Shown one piece after another: positions 9,335 to 17,536 of a DNA stretch of 64,000 bases. A model generated the notes under the pieces. That model made no database searches. It was not told the origin of the DNA and was given only the letters and a program-made list of their open reading frames with translations. Origin of the DNA: Salegentibacter sp. Hel_I_6 (GTDB taxonomy: Bacteria > Bacteroidota > Bacteroidia > Flavobacteriales > Flavobacteriaceae); the NCBI RefSeq assembly GCF_000745315.1, contig NZ_JQNQ01000001.1:4148162-4212161 (forward strand), given 5' to 3'. Position 1 is the stretch's first letter, and each line of letters begins with the position of its first letter. The position numbers and the translations under genes were made by a program.

Positions 9335-10534
9335 TTAAGGTTTTATCACCTGTTTTTGGTTTGTGACCGAAAATAAGAAATAAAACACAATCCATAGCAG
9401 CAGTGCCGCAATTCCTGCCAGGGCAAAACTACCAATTATATACTGCCATAAACCCAGGAAAATATCGGCGGTAGAATCAAAATCTTCAGGTCTTAATTCC
9501 CATGCGAGTCCGCGACCGGTTAATAAAGATCCAGCCTGATAACTTGCGTAAATAATAAAGGGGATTAATGGCGGAATACTAATATTACTAAAGAGAAAAG
9601 CTACTACTTTATTAAGTTTAAACATTGCTGCCAAACTAAAAACTATTAAAGTATGCAAACCCCAAAATGGTAAAATTCCCACAAAAACACCAAGTGCAAT
9701 AGCAGCAGATTTTTTATGTGCCGGTTCCTGGCTTTTAATTATATTTTCTTTCCAAAATCGTTTAAAACCTTTCTTCCTAAAATCCTGGTAAGTATCCCGA
9801 GGATGGATATAGAAAAAACTTACTAAAACAAACCATATATAAAGTATAGTGATTCGCGTGATATCCCAAAACGGTCTGAAATGAGTTACCCTATTTTCTT
9901 CATAAAATACTTTAATAGGTACATTTCTCACTTTTACTTTGCGCCAGGCGGCTTTTACAATAATTTCGATTTCGAGTTCAAATTTATTGGTATATAGCTT
10001 GATCTGGTTTACAACTTTTAACGGATAAAGCCGGTAACCACTTTGAGTATCTGTTAGTTGGGTGCCGGTAACCACTAAAAACCAAAAGTTAGAAAATTTA
10101 TTTCCGGTAGTACTTTTTCCCGGAATACCATCCTGCCCCATATTTCGATCTCCTACCAGTAAAATTTCAGAATCCGGGCTTTTTTCTTCTAAATGAGTAA
10201 GAAAAACTTCCAGATCATCGGGGTAATGTTGCCCATCTGAATCTATGGTAATAGCATAGTCATAACCTAGATCCTCAGCCAGTTTAAAACCGTGTTTTAA
10301 AGCTTTTCCTTTTCCCTTATTTTCTTCAAAATGATGAATATTTATTTCAGAAAAGTCTTTTAAAATATTTTCTGTGGCATCGGTAGAACCATCATTTATA
10401 ACCAGCAAATTTGTGGTATAAAGCTGTAAATCCTGTAAAACACTGCCCAAAGTTTTCTCATTGTTGTAGGTAGGTATAAGGATACAACAATTTAAAGCTT
10501 CAAACCTGGACTGATATATTGGCTGTTTATTCAA
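9335..10534 (-). CDS. family 2 glycosyltransferase fused to DUF2062 membrane domain
   Basis: The protein has 399 residues. Residues 14-230 form a GT-A glycosyltransferase of family 2 (LIPTYNNEKTL, VINDGSTDATE, and the metal-binding TIDSDGQHYPDD). A membrane segment follows at about 230, and the C-terminal 120 residues are DUF2062 (KSAAIALGVFVGILPFWG), with two or three helices. Many Bacteroidota pigment and lipid clusters carry this fusion, where it probably transfers a sugar to a lipid-linked product at the inner membrane. It ends exactly where the MMPL gene starts. The acceptor is unknown. Confidence 0.9.
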   Translation of the reverse strand: MNKQPIYQSRFEALNCCILIPTYNNEKTLGSVLQDLQLYTTNLLVINDGSTDATENILKDFSEINIHHFEENKGKGKALKHGFKLAEDLGYDYAITIDSDGQHYPDDLEVFLTHLEEKSPDSEILLVGDRNMGQDGIPGKSTTGNKFSNFWFLVVTGTQLTDTQSGYRLYPLKVVNQIKLYTNKFELEIEIIVKAAWRKVKVRNVPIKVFYEENRVTHFRPFWDITRITILYIWFVLVSFFYIHPRDTYQDFRKKGFKRFWKENIIKSQEPAHKKSAAIALGVFVGILPFWGLHTLIVFSLAAMFKLNKVVAFLFSNISIPPLIPFIIYASYQAGSLLTGRGLAWELRPEDFDSTADIFLGLWQYIIGSFALAGIAALLLWIVFYFLFSVTNQKQVIKP

Positions 10535-10599
10535 ACTAAAATGGCTTTAATTGCAAAAGTATAATTAAAAAGCAAAGCACAATATTCTAAGTACTAAGA

Positions 10600-10965
10600 T
10601 TATATTTTTTTATAAAAAGAATTGATTTTTAGGGAAATACCAGCTGAGTTTTTAGCTATTCCTTTCAATTTAATTTCCTGGTCTTCTTCCATAATTTCGG
10701 TTTCCAGGTTTAATATAGCATCGCTATTTGGATCTACAACCGCCATGAATTTCACATTACTCCCCCTTACAAATTGAAGCTTACAAGCGCAGCGGCGCTC
10801 TGCCTCTTCCTTAAATAAATTCATTAGAATAACCCCCGGAGTCACTGGCCTACCGGGAAAATGGCCTTTATAGATATCATGTTTTCTGTTGATTTCTATT
10901 TGGGTAAAATGTTTCCCATTTTCTTCGGAAGAATTTAATACTGAATAAAAATCCTTTAATAACAT
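10600..10965 (-). CDS. FabZ-like 3-hydroxyacyl-ACP dehydratase (hotdog fold)
   Basis: The protein has 121 residues, short for FabZ (about 145). It carries the active-site signature GHFPGRPVTPGVIL with the catalytic His at about residue 35. The family removes water from 3-hydroxyacyl-ACP to make the trans-2-enoyl thioester. In a polyene pathway without an enoyl reductase this step is repeated each cycle to leave conjugated double bonds. It lies between the LolA-like gene and the glycosyltransferase, with gaps of 70 and 65 bases that are wider than elsewhere in the operon. A second hotdog dehydratase is encoded at 17078-17527, so the two may act at different chain lengths or as a pair. Confidence 0.82.
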   Translation of the reverse strand: MLLKDFYSVLNSSEENGKHFTQIEINRKHDIYKGHFPGRPVTPGVILMNLFKEEAERRCACKLQFVRGSNVKFMAVVDPNSDAILNLETEIMEEDQEIKLKGIAKNSAGISLKINSFYKKI

Positions 10966-11035
10966 GTGTTGGCTGGTTGTTAGTGTAATACTAAATTACA
11001 GAGAAAATTCAGGAATTTGATCTTTTACCGGCATT

Positions 11036-11656
11036 TTATGGCTCAAATACAGAATCTGCAATACGCTCATTAATCTTAATACTGCTGAATTCTATAATGG
11101 TTGCATCTCCAGATTCTTCCATCAAATCAACCTGTTTTATAATATTCTGATCATTAAAAAATAAATGGATCTCTGCAAACATTGCTTTAAGATTATCATC
11201 CTTCGGTATTATTATAGCAGAAATAAGTTTATTCTCACGACTATAAGTAATATCAAAATTATCATTATCAAGCAATAACTTTCCATTTACACTGCCGGTA
11301 ATAAGTTTAGCGATTTTATCAAAAAGCTTATTAGAACTGGTATTTCTAACACTCTTATCTCCAGAATCATTTATATGCAGCTCCCCTTCAATAAAAAGAA
11401 TTTTATAATCCTGTGGTTCTTTATATTCCCATTTTAATTTTTCAGGATTTTGATAGAATAGCTTTCCACGACTTATGCTTTCGTCGGTAATCATTTCTAT
11501 CTTTTTGGTTTGGATAAAATCGGCTTCTAAAGTTTCAAGCTCATTTGCCTTTTGCAGCATTTCTTCCTGAAATTGAGAAATTTCTTCTTTAGAAAGCTCC
11601 TCCTGGGCAACCAGGTTTAAGCTTAAAAACAAAAGTAGGATATTAAGAATACGCAT
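11036..11656 (-). CDS. LolA-like outer membrane lipoprotein carrier
   Basis: The start is set at the ATG at 11656, because it gives a clean signal peptide (MRILNILLLFLSLNLVAQ); an in-frame ATG 36 bases upstream would put charged residues before it. The mature part (about 190 residues) has the LolA pattern: ELETLEADFIQTKKI, SRGKLFYQNPEKLKWEY, and beta-rich repeats. LolA homologues in aryl-polyene clusters are thought to ferry the hydrophobic product, rather than lipoproteins, across the periplasm to the outer membrane. The gene overlaps the deacetylase gene by 14 bases, which implies translational coupling. Confidence 0.85.
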   Translation of the reverse strand: MRILNILLLFLSLNLVAQEELSKEEISQFQEEMLQKANELETLEADFIQTKKIEMITDESISRGKLFYQNPEKLKWEYKEPQDYKILFIEGELHINDSGDKSVRNTSSNKLFDKIAKLITGSVNGKLLLDNDNFDITYSRENKLISAIIIPKDDNLKAMFAEIHLFFNDQNIIKQVDLMEESGDATIIEFSSIKINERIADSVFEP

Positions 11657-12413
11657 TGATTTCCAGTAATTTATCAGGCCTAACGACCTCATATTGATTG
11701 TTTTTCAAAAATAGCAACAACTGTTCCAGTATATTAACGGTATTAGCATTATTATCGTGCAAAAGTATTACAGCTCCGGGTTTTACTCGTTTTTTAACTC
11801 TCTTTAAAATCAATTCTTCTGAAGAAAGTACTGCATCAAAAGATCTAATACTCCAGCCTATAGATCGCATCCCGGTTTTTTGAAGGGCTTTTTTTGTTTT
11901 CGGACTTACAATGCCGAAAGGTGGTCTAAAAAGTTTCATTTTTATTCCGGCAGTTTTTTCTGCAATTCTATTGCATTCTTCAATTTCCCAAACAATTTTT
12001 GAAACACTTAAAGCACCCATTTTTCTAGTATGAGTATAGGTATGATTTCCTACGAGATGACCTTTTTCAATAATTGATTTAAAAATCTGGGGATTCGCTT
12101 TTATATTTTGACCAATACAAAAGAATCCGGCTTTTGCATTATATCTATCCAGAACCTTAAGAATTTTCAAGCTATTCTCTACCGGCCCGTCATCAAAAGT
12201 AATCGCGATTTGTTTTTCTTTGATATTTTGATTCTCACTAAATGATTTTACGAAGAAATTAAATCGAACATTTGTAGAAACCGTGAGCAGAAATAGCAAA
12301 TAGAAAATTATAAAAGCCAATACATACCAGAATGACCCCCACCCCAAAAAAGCCAAAACCAAACCCGCGAAAAGCAGGAGTATAATTATTGTATTTATAA
12401 ATTTAAACCGCAC
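11643..12413 (-). CDS. polysaccharide deacetylase (NodB) family membrane protein
   Basis: The protein has 256 residues. Two hydrophobic helices occupy about residues 7-47, followed by a NodB homology domain: the metal and base motif ITFDDGPVE at about 70, the His-rich GNHTYTHTRKMG at about 121-132, RPPFG at about 162 and ILLHDN near 215. These are the usual motifs 1-5 of carbohydrate esterase family 4, so the enzyme is probably active. In this operon it may deacetylate a sugar on the pigment or its carrier lipid, which fits the neighbouring glycosyltransferase; that role is inferred. It overlaps the upstream dead ketosynthase gene by 11 bases. Confidence 0.88.
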   Translation of the reverse strand: MRFKFINTIIILLLFAGLVLAFLGWGSFWYVLAFIIFYLLFLLTVSTNVRFNFFVKSFSENQNIKEKQIAITFDDGPVENSLKILKVLDRYNAKAGFFCIGQNIKANPQIFKSIIEKGHLVGNHTYTHTRKMGALSVSKIVWEIEECNRIAEKTAGIKMKLFRPPFGIVSPKTKKALQKTGMRSIGWSIRSFDAVLSSEELILKRVKKRVKPGAVILLHDNNANTVNILEQLLLFLKNNQYEVVRPDKLLEINAYS

Positions 12414-13467
12414 TGAGTAAGATTAAACTGTGATCTTTACCAAGGTACTGATTGTAAATTAGAATTTTCTTTGGCACTTTATTTTCATCATTATTGAGAG
12501 TCAAAATTTCTGGAATTTTACCTGATTTTAAAATTTGAGCCGCCAAAAATATCGCGTAACCGGAAGCTGTATCATAATCCCCAACCAAATGCTTATAACC
12601 TAATTGTAAGGTATTTTTAAAAATTTGTTCCTGAAGGTTTTGATAATAATGATCGTAGCGATTATCACCATTTTTACCCAAAATTACCAAATCTATATCT
12701 TTAGCATTCAAATTATTGCTCTTTAGAAAATCTTCAACTTCACTATTAATTTCAATGGGCGATACTGTATTCTTTATAGAAACATCAAGAAATTCAGCGT
12801 AAGAATTATCGTTTGCTTTTTTTGAAAGCGTAAAGAAATTAGCCCCTTCAGAAGTAATTGTTCCAGGGGAATCTTCTTTTAATAGATCAGTATTCGTAAT
12901 AGGAACCTGTTTTAACTGGCCATCAATTTTTCTAAACGCGGTAATTTTCTTAGAAATCTCATCTACTCCTCCAACTAAAACCGAATTTATTTCGGGATCT
13001 TCGCTGAATTGCATTTGGGCATCTAAAAGCGCTGTTTCCAAAGAAACCGCGTTTTGCGTATAGGTGACATTATAATTTTTGCAGCCTAAATATAAAGCGA
13101 TCTGGCCGCCAATAGTATTGTGGGTAGATTGAATAAATGAGGTTGGAGTTAATAATTTTTCATCCTGCGCCAGCATATTTTCAATAAATTTTTCGGTATC
13201 CTGTTTACAGCCTTCACCGGTTCCCGTAATTATAGCGTCTGGAATCTCAATTTTTGCATCTCTTAAAGCAATTTTTGCTGAATATACTCCCATTTTTATC
13301 GCTTTAGACATTCGTCTTAAAGCCATAGGATTTATAAATTCCTTATAATTCGGGGAAATTGCCGGAAAGATATTTTCGTTATAGACCATAACCGGTTCTC
13401 CTGAAAGTAAATCTCCAGGTTGCGCCGAAATATTCCCAATTCCATTAATATAAATTTTAGTCTCCAT
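12403..13467 (-). CDS. catalytically dead ketosynthase, chain-length-factor-like
   Basis: The protein has 354 residues with the overall thiolase/ketosynthase fold (GTGEGCKQD, THNTIGGQIALYLG). All three catalytic residues are missing. The nucleophile position reads QNAVSLETALLDA, with Val141 where Cys belongs. The first His region reads VILGKNGDNRYD instead of AHGTAT, and the second reads VGDYDTASGYA instead of GHTLAAAG. It overlaps by 11 bases the intact ketosynthase gene just upstream. In characterised aryl-polyene synthesis (ApeO with ApeC) an active ketosynthase pairs with a dead chain-length factor; this pair fits that pattern. Substrate length control is inference. Confidence 0.85.
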   Translation of the reverse strand: METKIYINGIGNISAQPGDLLSGEPVMVYNENIFPAISPNYKEFINPMALRRMSKAIKMGVYSAKIALRDAKIEIPDAIITGTGEGCKQDTEKFIENMLAQDEKLLTPTSFIQSTHNTIGGQIALYLGCKNYNVTYTQNAVSLETALLDAQMQFSEDPEINSVLVGGVDEISKKITAFRKIDGQLKQVPITNTDLLKEDSPGTITSEGANFFTLSKKANDNSYAEFLDVSIKNTVSPIEINSEVEDFLKSNNLNAKDIDLVILGKNGDNRYDHYYQNLQEQIFKNTLQLGYKHLVGDYDTASGYAIFLAAQILKSGKIPEILTLNNDENKVPKKILIYNQYLGKDHSLILLSAV

Positions 13468-14647
13468 TTTTACTGAAAATTAATGAAGTACAATTACCTC
13501 CAAAACCAAAGGAATTAGAAAGGACATATTCCATTGATTTTTCCTTCATTTTTGTAACGGGAACCAATCCTGAACTTTCCATAGATTCAGAAAAATTAAG
13601 GTTTGGAAAAACCTGTTGATGTTGAAGGGAAAGTAAACTAAAAACCGCTTCCAGAGCTCCCGCAGCCGCCAAAGTATGGCCGGTAAATGCCTTTGTAGAA
13701 CTAAAATCTGGAAGTTTATTGCTGAAAATTCTTTTTAATGCGACACTTTCGGCATTATCATTATTTTTGGTTGCGGTACCGTGGGCATTGATATAATCAA
13801 TTTCTTCTGAAGAAATTCCCGCAGATTTCAAAGCCTTCTGCATTGCTAAAAACGCCCCTTCCCCATTTTCTGAAGAAGCGGTTTGGTGAAAGGCATCATT
13901 AGCATTACCATATCCCGAAACTCTACCTAAAACCGGCTTGCCATTAATTTCCTTCTCGGCTTCCAAAACCAAATAGGCAGCGCCTTCGCCTAGATTCAAA
14001 CCATTGCGGTTTTGGTCAAAAGGTTTGCAATGATTTTCAGATAAGATCATCAGGGAGTTAAAACCATTTAAAGTGAATTTTGTGAGACAATCTGTTCCAC
14101 CCACAATCACACGCTTTAATTTCCCCGCCTGAATCATCCTGGCTCCCAGCATAATTGCATTAGCGCCTGAGGAACAGGCCGTACTTATAGTAGTTACAAA
14201 ACCGGTTATTCTAAAATATTCGGCAATTTTTTCCGTAGTAAAACCTGGATGCTGCGCACGTATAAATTGTTTGTTTTCTACTTTTCCGTGGGTAAATTCT
14301 TTAAAATACTTTTCGGTGGCATCCATTCCGCCAACGCTGGTTCCTGAGATAAAGCCGGTGTGTTTATCGATCTTAATTTTAGCGTTTTCAATAGCTTCTT
14401 TAACCGCAAGCGCGCCAAGAAGTGAAGCACGGGTAAAGCTATGATTATCGCGCAAGTTCAATAAACTGGCAAGAGCTTTATTTGACATTTTAATTTCTCC
14501 GACCGGTAAATTTTTATGAGCAGTTTTAAGAATTTCAGGGAAAGAAATTCCTTGTTTTTCTGAAGCCAAAGATTTATAATTTGCTTCTGTGCTGTTGCCA
14601 ATAGCAGAGATAATTCCCATTCCGGTAACAGCAACTGCTTTGCTCAT
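13457..14647 (-). CDS. beta-ketoacyl-ACP synthase (FabF type), active subunit
   Basis: The protein has 396 residues, normal for FabF/KAS II. The full catalytic set is present: Cys158 in STACSSGANAI, His289 in NAHGTATKNND, Lys319 and His324 in TKAFTGHTLAAAGA, and the glycine-rich SFGFGGNCTS near the end. It extends the growing polyene on ACP with malonyl units. The ATG at 14647 lies just after the ACP gene, and the 3' end overlaps the dead ketosynthase gene by 11 bases, so the two are probably made in equal amounts as a heterodimer. Confidence 0.93.
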   Translation of the reverse strand: MSKAVAVTGMGIISAIGNSTEANYKSLASEKQGISFPEILKTAHKNLPVGEIKMSNKALASLLNLRDNHSFTRASLLGALAVKEAIENAKIKIDKHTGFISGTSVGGMDATEKYFKEFTHGKVENKQFIRAQHPGFTTEKIAEYFRITGFVTTISTACSSGANAIMLGARMIQAGKLKRVIVGGTDCLTKFTLNGFNSLMILSENHCKPFDQNRNGLNLGEGAAYLVLEAEKEINGKPVLGRVSGYGNANDAFHQTASSENGEGAFLAMQKALKSAGISSEEIDYINAHGTATKNNDNAESVALKRIFSNKLPDFSSTKAFTGHTLAAAGALEAVFSLLSLQHQQVFPNLNFSESMESSGLVPVTKMKEKSMEYVLSNSFGFGGNCTSLIFSKNGD

Positions 14648-14650
14648 AAA

Positions 14651-14908
14651 TTATTTGGTTCTGTTTTCTTCAATATAAGAAGCCATATGATTGATTGAGA
14701 CAAAAATTTCACGTCCCTGGGCAGGATCGGTAAGTTTTATGCCATAATCTTTTTCTAAAAGAACAATCAGTTCCAGCGCATCTATAGAATCCAGCCCAAC
14801 ACCATCCCCAAAAAGTGGCTCGTCATTTTTAATATCGGCGGGTTCCATATCTTCTAAATTGAGTTGCTCGATGATACTCTCTTTAAGTTCAGTTTGTAGG
14901 TTTTTCAT
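14651..14908 (-). CDS. acyl carrier protein
   Basis: The start is taken at the ATG at 14908, giving an 85-residue ACP of normal size; a longer frame upstream adds a basic, non-ACP-like 31 residues. The phosphopantetheine site is Ser41 in GLDSIDALEL, with the usual Asp before it. Helix I (LKESIIEQLNL) and the acidic surface are typical. It carries the aryl-polyene chain between the ketosynthases, FabG and the dehydratases of this operon. It overlaps the upstream KS-like gene by 20 bases. E. coli-type aryl-polyene clusters carry two ACPs; only this one is visible here. Confidence 0.92.
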   Translation of the reverse strand: MKNLQTELKESIIEQLNLEDMEPADIKNDEPLFGDGVGLDSIDALELIVLLEKDYGIKLTDPAQGREIFVSINHMASYIEENRTK

Positions 14909-15503
14909 TTTCAGCGCAATATATTTTTTTGAGGTTTTCTTCAGAAAAAACAATGTTCCTTTCCTTTGAAACCAGGCACAAAAATACATCATATTCGCCA
15001 TTTTGCAAGTTTAACCAGCCACAAAGCACTTCAGGAGCTTTCTCTGAAGTCAATAATGTTTCCGCATAGTCTTTAAGCAATTCGGCATTAAACTTTTCAG
15101 CTATAAAAAAAGCATTCTCACTTTGCAGCTTATATTTAATGCTTATCTCCCCTAAAGCAATATTTGGCAGCGTGTAAACAAACAGCGAAGGAGAAGCAAA
15201 TGTTTTTGTAGAATCCTGAAATTGGGTATCGGTTTCCAGGCTGGAGGCATTATTAGAAAAAACCAAAGCCGTTTCTGGTAAAACTTTTTTATTTCTAAAA
15301 ATAATTTCACTCCCCAGAATTCCCAATTTCGATAATCGGTCCATTTTATGGAATTTCGGGTATTTTAAGTCTAAAAACTCGTATGCAGATTTCAAAAAAA
15401 TATTCAGGTCTTTTTCCGAAGAATCGAAAAGCAACTTTTCTGAATTAAAAATTTTCCCATTTCTAATTCTTACCCAATCCTCTATGTAAAATTGATTTGG
15501 CAT
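14889..15503 (-). CDS. short ketosynthase-like protein of pigment clusters
   Basis: The start is placed at the ATG at 15503, one base after the stop of the upstream ketosynthase gene; an in-frame start further up lies inside that gene. The 204 residues resemble only the N-terminal half of a ketosynthase (ALVFSNNASSLETD, SPSLFVYTLPNIALGEIS). The segment where a ketosynthase has its Cys reads KLQSENAFFIAEKF, so there is no nucleophile, and the C-terminal half with both His residues is absent. Small proteins of this kind occur in flexirubin and aryl-polyene clusters of Bacteroidota, probably as accessory or scaffolding subunits; no activity is known to me. Confidence 0.72.
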   Translation of the reverse strand: MPNQFYIEDWVRIRNGKIFNSEKLLFDSSEKDLNIFLKSAYEFLDLKYPKFHKMDRLSKLGILGSEIIFRNKKVLPETALVFSNNASSLETDTQFQDSTKTFASPSLFVYTLPNIALGEISIKYKLQSENAFFIAEKFNAELLKDYAETLLTSEKAPEVLCGWLNLQNGEYDVFLCLVSKERNIVFSEENLKKIYCAENEKPTN

Positions 15504-15504
15504 T

Positions 15505-16650
15505 TTATTCCTTTTCCTTTTTAAAAACCAGGGCCAGGTTACAACCACCAAAACCGGAAGCCGTTTTTAACGCATAATTGATCTCTTTTTCCTGATCTTC
15601 CTGAATAATATTTAGCGGTTTTGAAACGCCCAATCCGGTAAAATTCTTTGAACCAAATAATTCATTATTAAGCATGCTATGTTTGGTCACGATACTTTCT
15701 ATCAAAGCCGAAGCGCCCAGCGTATGCCCGTAAAAGCCTTTTAAACTATGAATTGGCGTTTTATTTAATGCTGAACGATGAAATGCAATCGCTTCCATTT
15801 CATCATTATAAATCGTTGCCGTACCGTGCGCCGATAAAAAATCGATGTGTTCTGCTGAAATTGAAGCTTCTTTAAGTGCGTTTTGAATGCTTTTATATAA
15901 ACCCTCGCCAGTTCTGGAAGGTCCTGAAATATGGTTGGCATCATTTGCTGAAGCATCACCAATTAAAGAAATATTTTCCTGGTTTTTAGGTTTTTCTGTA
16001 CTCACTAAAATTGCTGCTGCAGCTTCGCCCAAATTAATGCCATCGCGATCTTTTGAAAAAGGCTTACAAGATTCTGGACTCAAAGCCTGGAAAGAATTAA
16101 ATCCTGAAATCACAAAGTCGCTCACCAAATCGGCTCCCACAACCATTGCATTTTTGAATTTTCCCGAACTCCCCAATCTTCTTGCCACCGCAAGCCCTAA
16201 TCCCCCAGAAATACAGGCATTGGAAATGATAATTGGTGTATGGGAAAAACCAAAAAACTTTGCAATTACATTTCCCAATTCACTTAATTTCAATCGATTT
16301 TCAGGAAAATTACCGAGGTCTTTTAAAAGATCAATGTTTCCCTTTGTGGTTGCAATTATTAAAGTGGTTTCAGATACATCTAAAGTTTTATTTTGATCTA
16401 AAACCTGTTTTATAGCAAGCAGAATCATCTTTTCTAGCCTGGTAAATTCTTCGGAAATGCCAATTTCTGAGAAAGCTTTTGTTAGAAGTTTCTCATCAAT
16501 AATCCCTGCATAAAAGGGATTTTCTGTTAATTCTGGTTTTAGTTGAAGTTTTAAACCCGATTTTCCATCACGAATTGCCTTGATATTTTCTTCCGTAGAA
16601 AAACCAAGTGGAGAAATAATAGCATCATCTAACAGGTAGAGTTTCTTCAT
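15505..16650 (-). CDS. beta-ketoacyl-ACP synthase, second active enzyme
   Basis: The start is placed at the ATG at 16650, which forms a TAATG overlap with the thioesterase stop, a classic coupled start; a start 27 bases upstream is possible. The 381 residues carry Cys146 in ISNACISGGL, His275 in SAHGTATIYND, Lys304 and His309 in LKGFYGHTLGAS, and ASGFGGCN near the end, so it should be active. It is the second functional ketosynthase of the operon and may start the chain from the aryl unit or act at another chain length; which is not visible. Confidence 0.9.
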   Translation of the reverse strand: MKKLYLLDDAIISPLGFSTEENIKAIRDGKSGLKLQLKPELTENPFYAGIIDEKLLTKAFSEIGISEEFTRLEKMILLAIKQVLDQNKTLDVSETTLIIATTKGNIDLLKDLGNFPENRLKLSELGNVIAKFFGFSHTPIIISNACISGGLGLAVARRLGSSGKFKNAMVVGADLVSDFVISGFNSFQALSPESCKPFSKDRDGINLGEAAAAILVSTEKPKNQENISLIGDASANDANHISGPSRTGEGLYKSIQNALKEASISAEHIDFLSAHGTATIYNDEMEAIAFHRSALNKTPIHSLKGFYGHTLGASALIESIVTKHSMLNNELFGSKNFTGLGVSKPLNIIQEDQEKEINYALKTASGFGGCNLALVFKKEKE

Positions 16651-17069
16651 TAAAGCAACTTCATTTTCTTTTTCCAATCTAAGAAAAACGGCGGATTATT
16701 TAACACTAATTCCCGATTTTCGTTCAGGAAAACCTGTATCGTTTCCCCGGTGCAAATCAAATTTTCGCCTTTAAAAATTTTATAAATAAAATTCATTTTA
16801 GCGGCTTCAGAATTTCTAAAAGTGGTTTCTACCCGAAATGCATCGCTATATTTTAATGGCAATTTATGTTCGCAAAGAGATTTTACAATTGGAGTGGAAA
16901 ATCCCTGGGCTTGCGCATCCAGGTAGGAAATACCGTGTTCGCGACCAAAATCTTCCCGTCCTTCTTCAAAATATTTAAGGTAATTGCCGTGCCAAACGAT
17001 TTGTAAAGGATCACATTCGTGAAATCGAACTTTAAGCTTGGTTATCGTGGTTAAGGATTTCTCCAGCAT
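16650..17069 (-). CDS. acyl-CoA thioesterase (YbgC/4-HBA-CoA type hotdog)
   Basis: The protein has 139 residues, the normal size for this hotdog thioesterase family. The active-site segment HECDPLQIVWHGNYLKYFEE carries the conserved Asp (about residue 20) that activates water. It may release the finished aryl-polyene acid or clear stalled intermediates. Spacing to the dehydratase upstream is 8 bases, and its stop is shared with the start of the next ketosynthase (TAATG), so it is firmly embedded in the operon. Confidence 0.88.
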   Translation of the reverse strand: MLEKSLTTITKLKVRFHECDPLQIVWHGNYLKYFEEGREDFGREHGISYLDAQAQGFSTPIVKSLCEHKLPLKYSDAFRVETTFRNSEAAKMNFIYKIFKGENLICTGETIQVFLNENRELVLNNPPFFLDWKKKMKLL

Positions 17070-17077
17070 AATTAATA

Positions 17078-17527
17078 TTAATCTACAGTAACGGTTTTCA
17101 TTTCAGAAGTAGCTAAAAGATTACCGTTTTCGTCTTCTGTTCTGGCTCCTACTGAAGTTACATTTAAAAATTCCTGCAGAATTTCTACATAAGTAGTAAG
17201 TTTGGTACCCGCCTTTGGAAGTTCAATAATTTCTACTGCTTTTATGGCTCCTATAAATCCTGTTTTTGGTTTGTTCAATCCACTTGTAAAACCCTGGTAT
17301 CCTCGCCAAAGCGACATACTTTGCGCCATATGTTCAATAAGTCCGGGTTCAGAAAAAATAGCATCTTCAACTAAAATATTATCTTCGGGAATGGTAAATG
17401 CGGTAGTTCCTGTCTTTTCGGTATATTCCAGCAAACTATCAACCATAACAAAAGGCGGTTTTTGCGGAATTAGCTGGAGAATTCTTTCCAGATCTAAAAT
17501 TGGTTCTTCGAGTAAATTTGCTGCCAT
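17078..17527 (-). CDS. ApeP-like 3-hydroxyacyl-ACP dehydratase (hotdog fold)
   Basis: The protein has 149 residues. Recognisable parts are LIPQKPPFVMVDSLLEY near 20-36, the FabA/FabZ-like opening, and SEPGLIEHMAQSMSLWRGY at about 60-78, the ApeP-type variant of the catalytic helix with Glu/His. In Gram-negative aryl-polyene clusters ApeI and ApeP are the two dehydratases; this protein matches the ApeP type and the gene at 10600-10965 is more FabZ-like. It is 9 bases from the acyltransferase gene upstream. Assignment within the hotdog superfamily is by motif only. Confidence 0.85.
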   Translation of the reverse strand: MAANLLEEPILDLERILQLIPQKPPFVMVDSLLEYTEKTGTTAFTIPEDNILVEDAIFSEPGLIEHMAQSMSLWRGYQGFTSGLNKPKTGFIGAIKAVEIIELPKAGTKLTTYVEILQEFLNVTSVGARTEDENGNLLATSEMKTVTVD

Positions 17528-17536
17528 AAGTTGATT

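Noticed and set aside
15887..16396. 169-codon open frame opposite the second ketosynthase gene
   Set aside because: Its proline- and serine-rich sequence follows from the reversed ketosynthase codons; shadow of a real gene.
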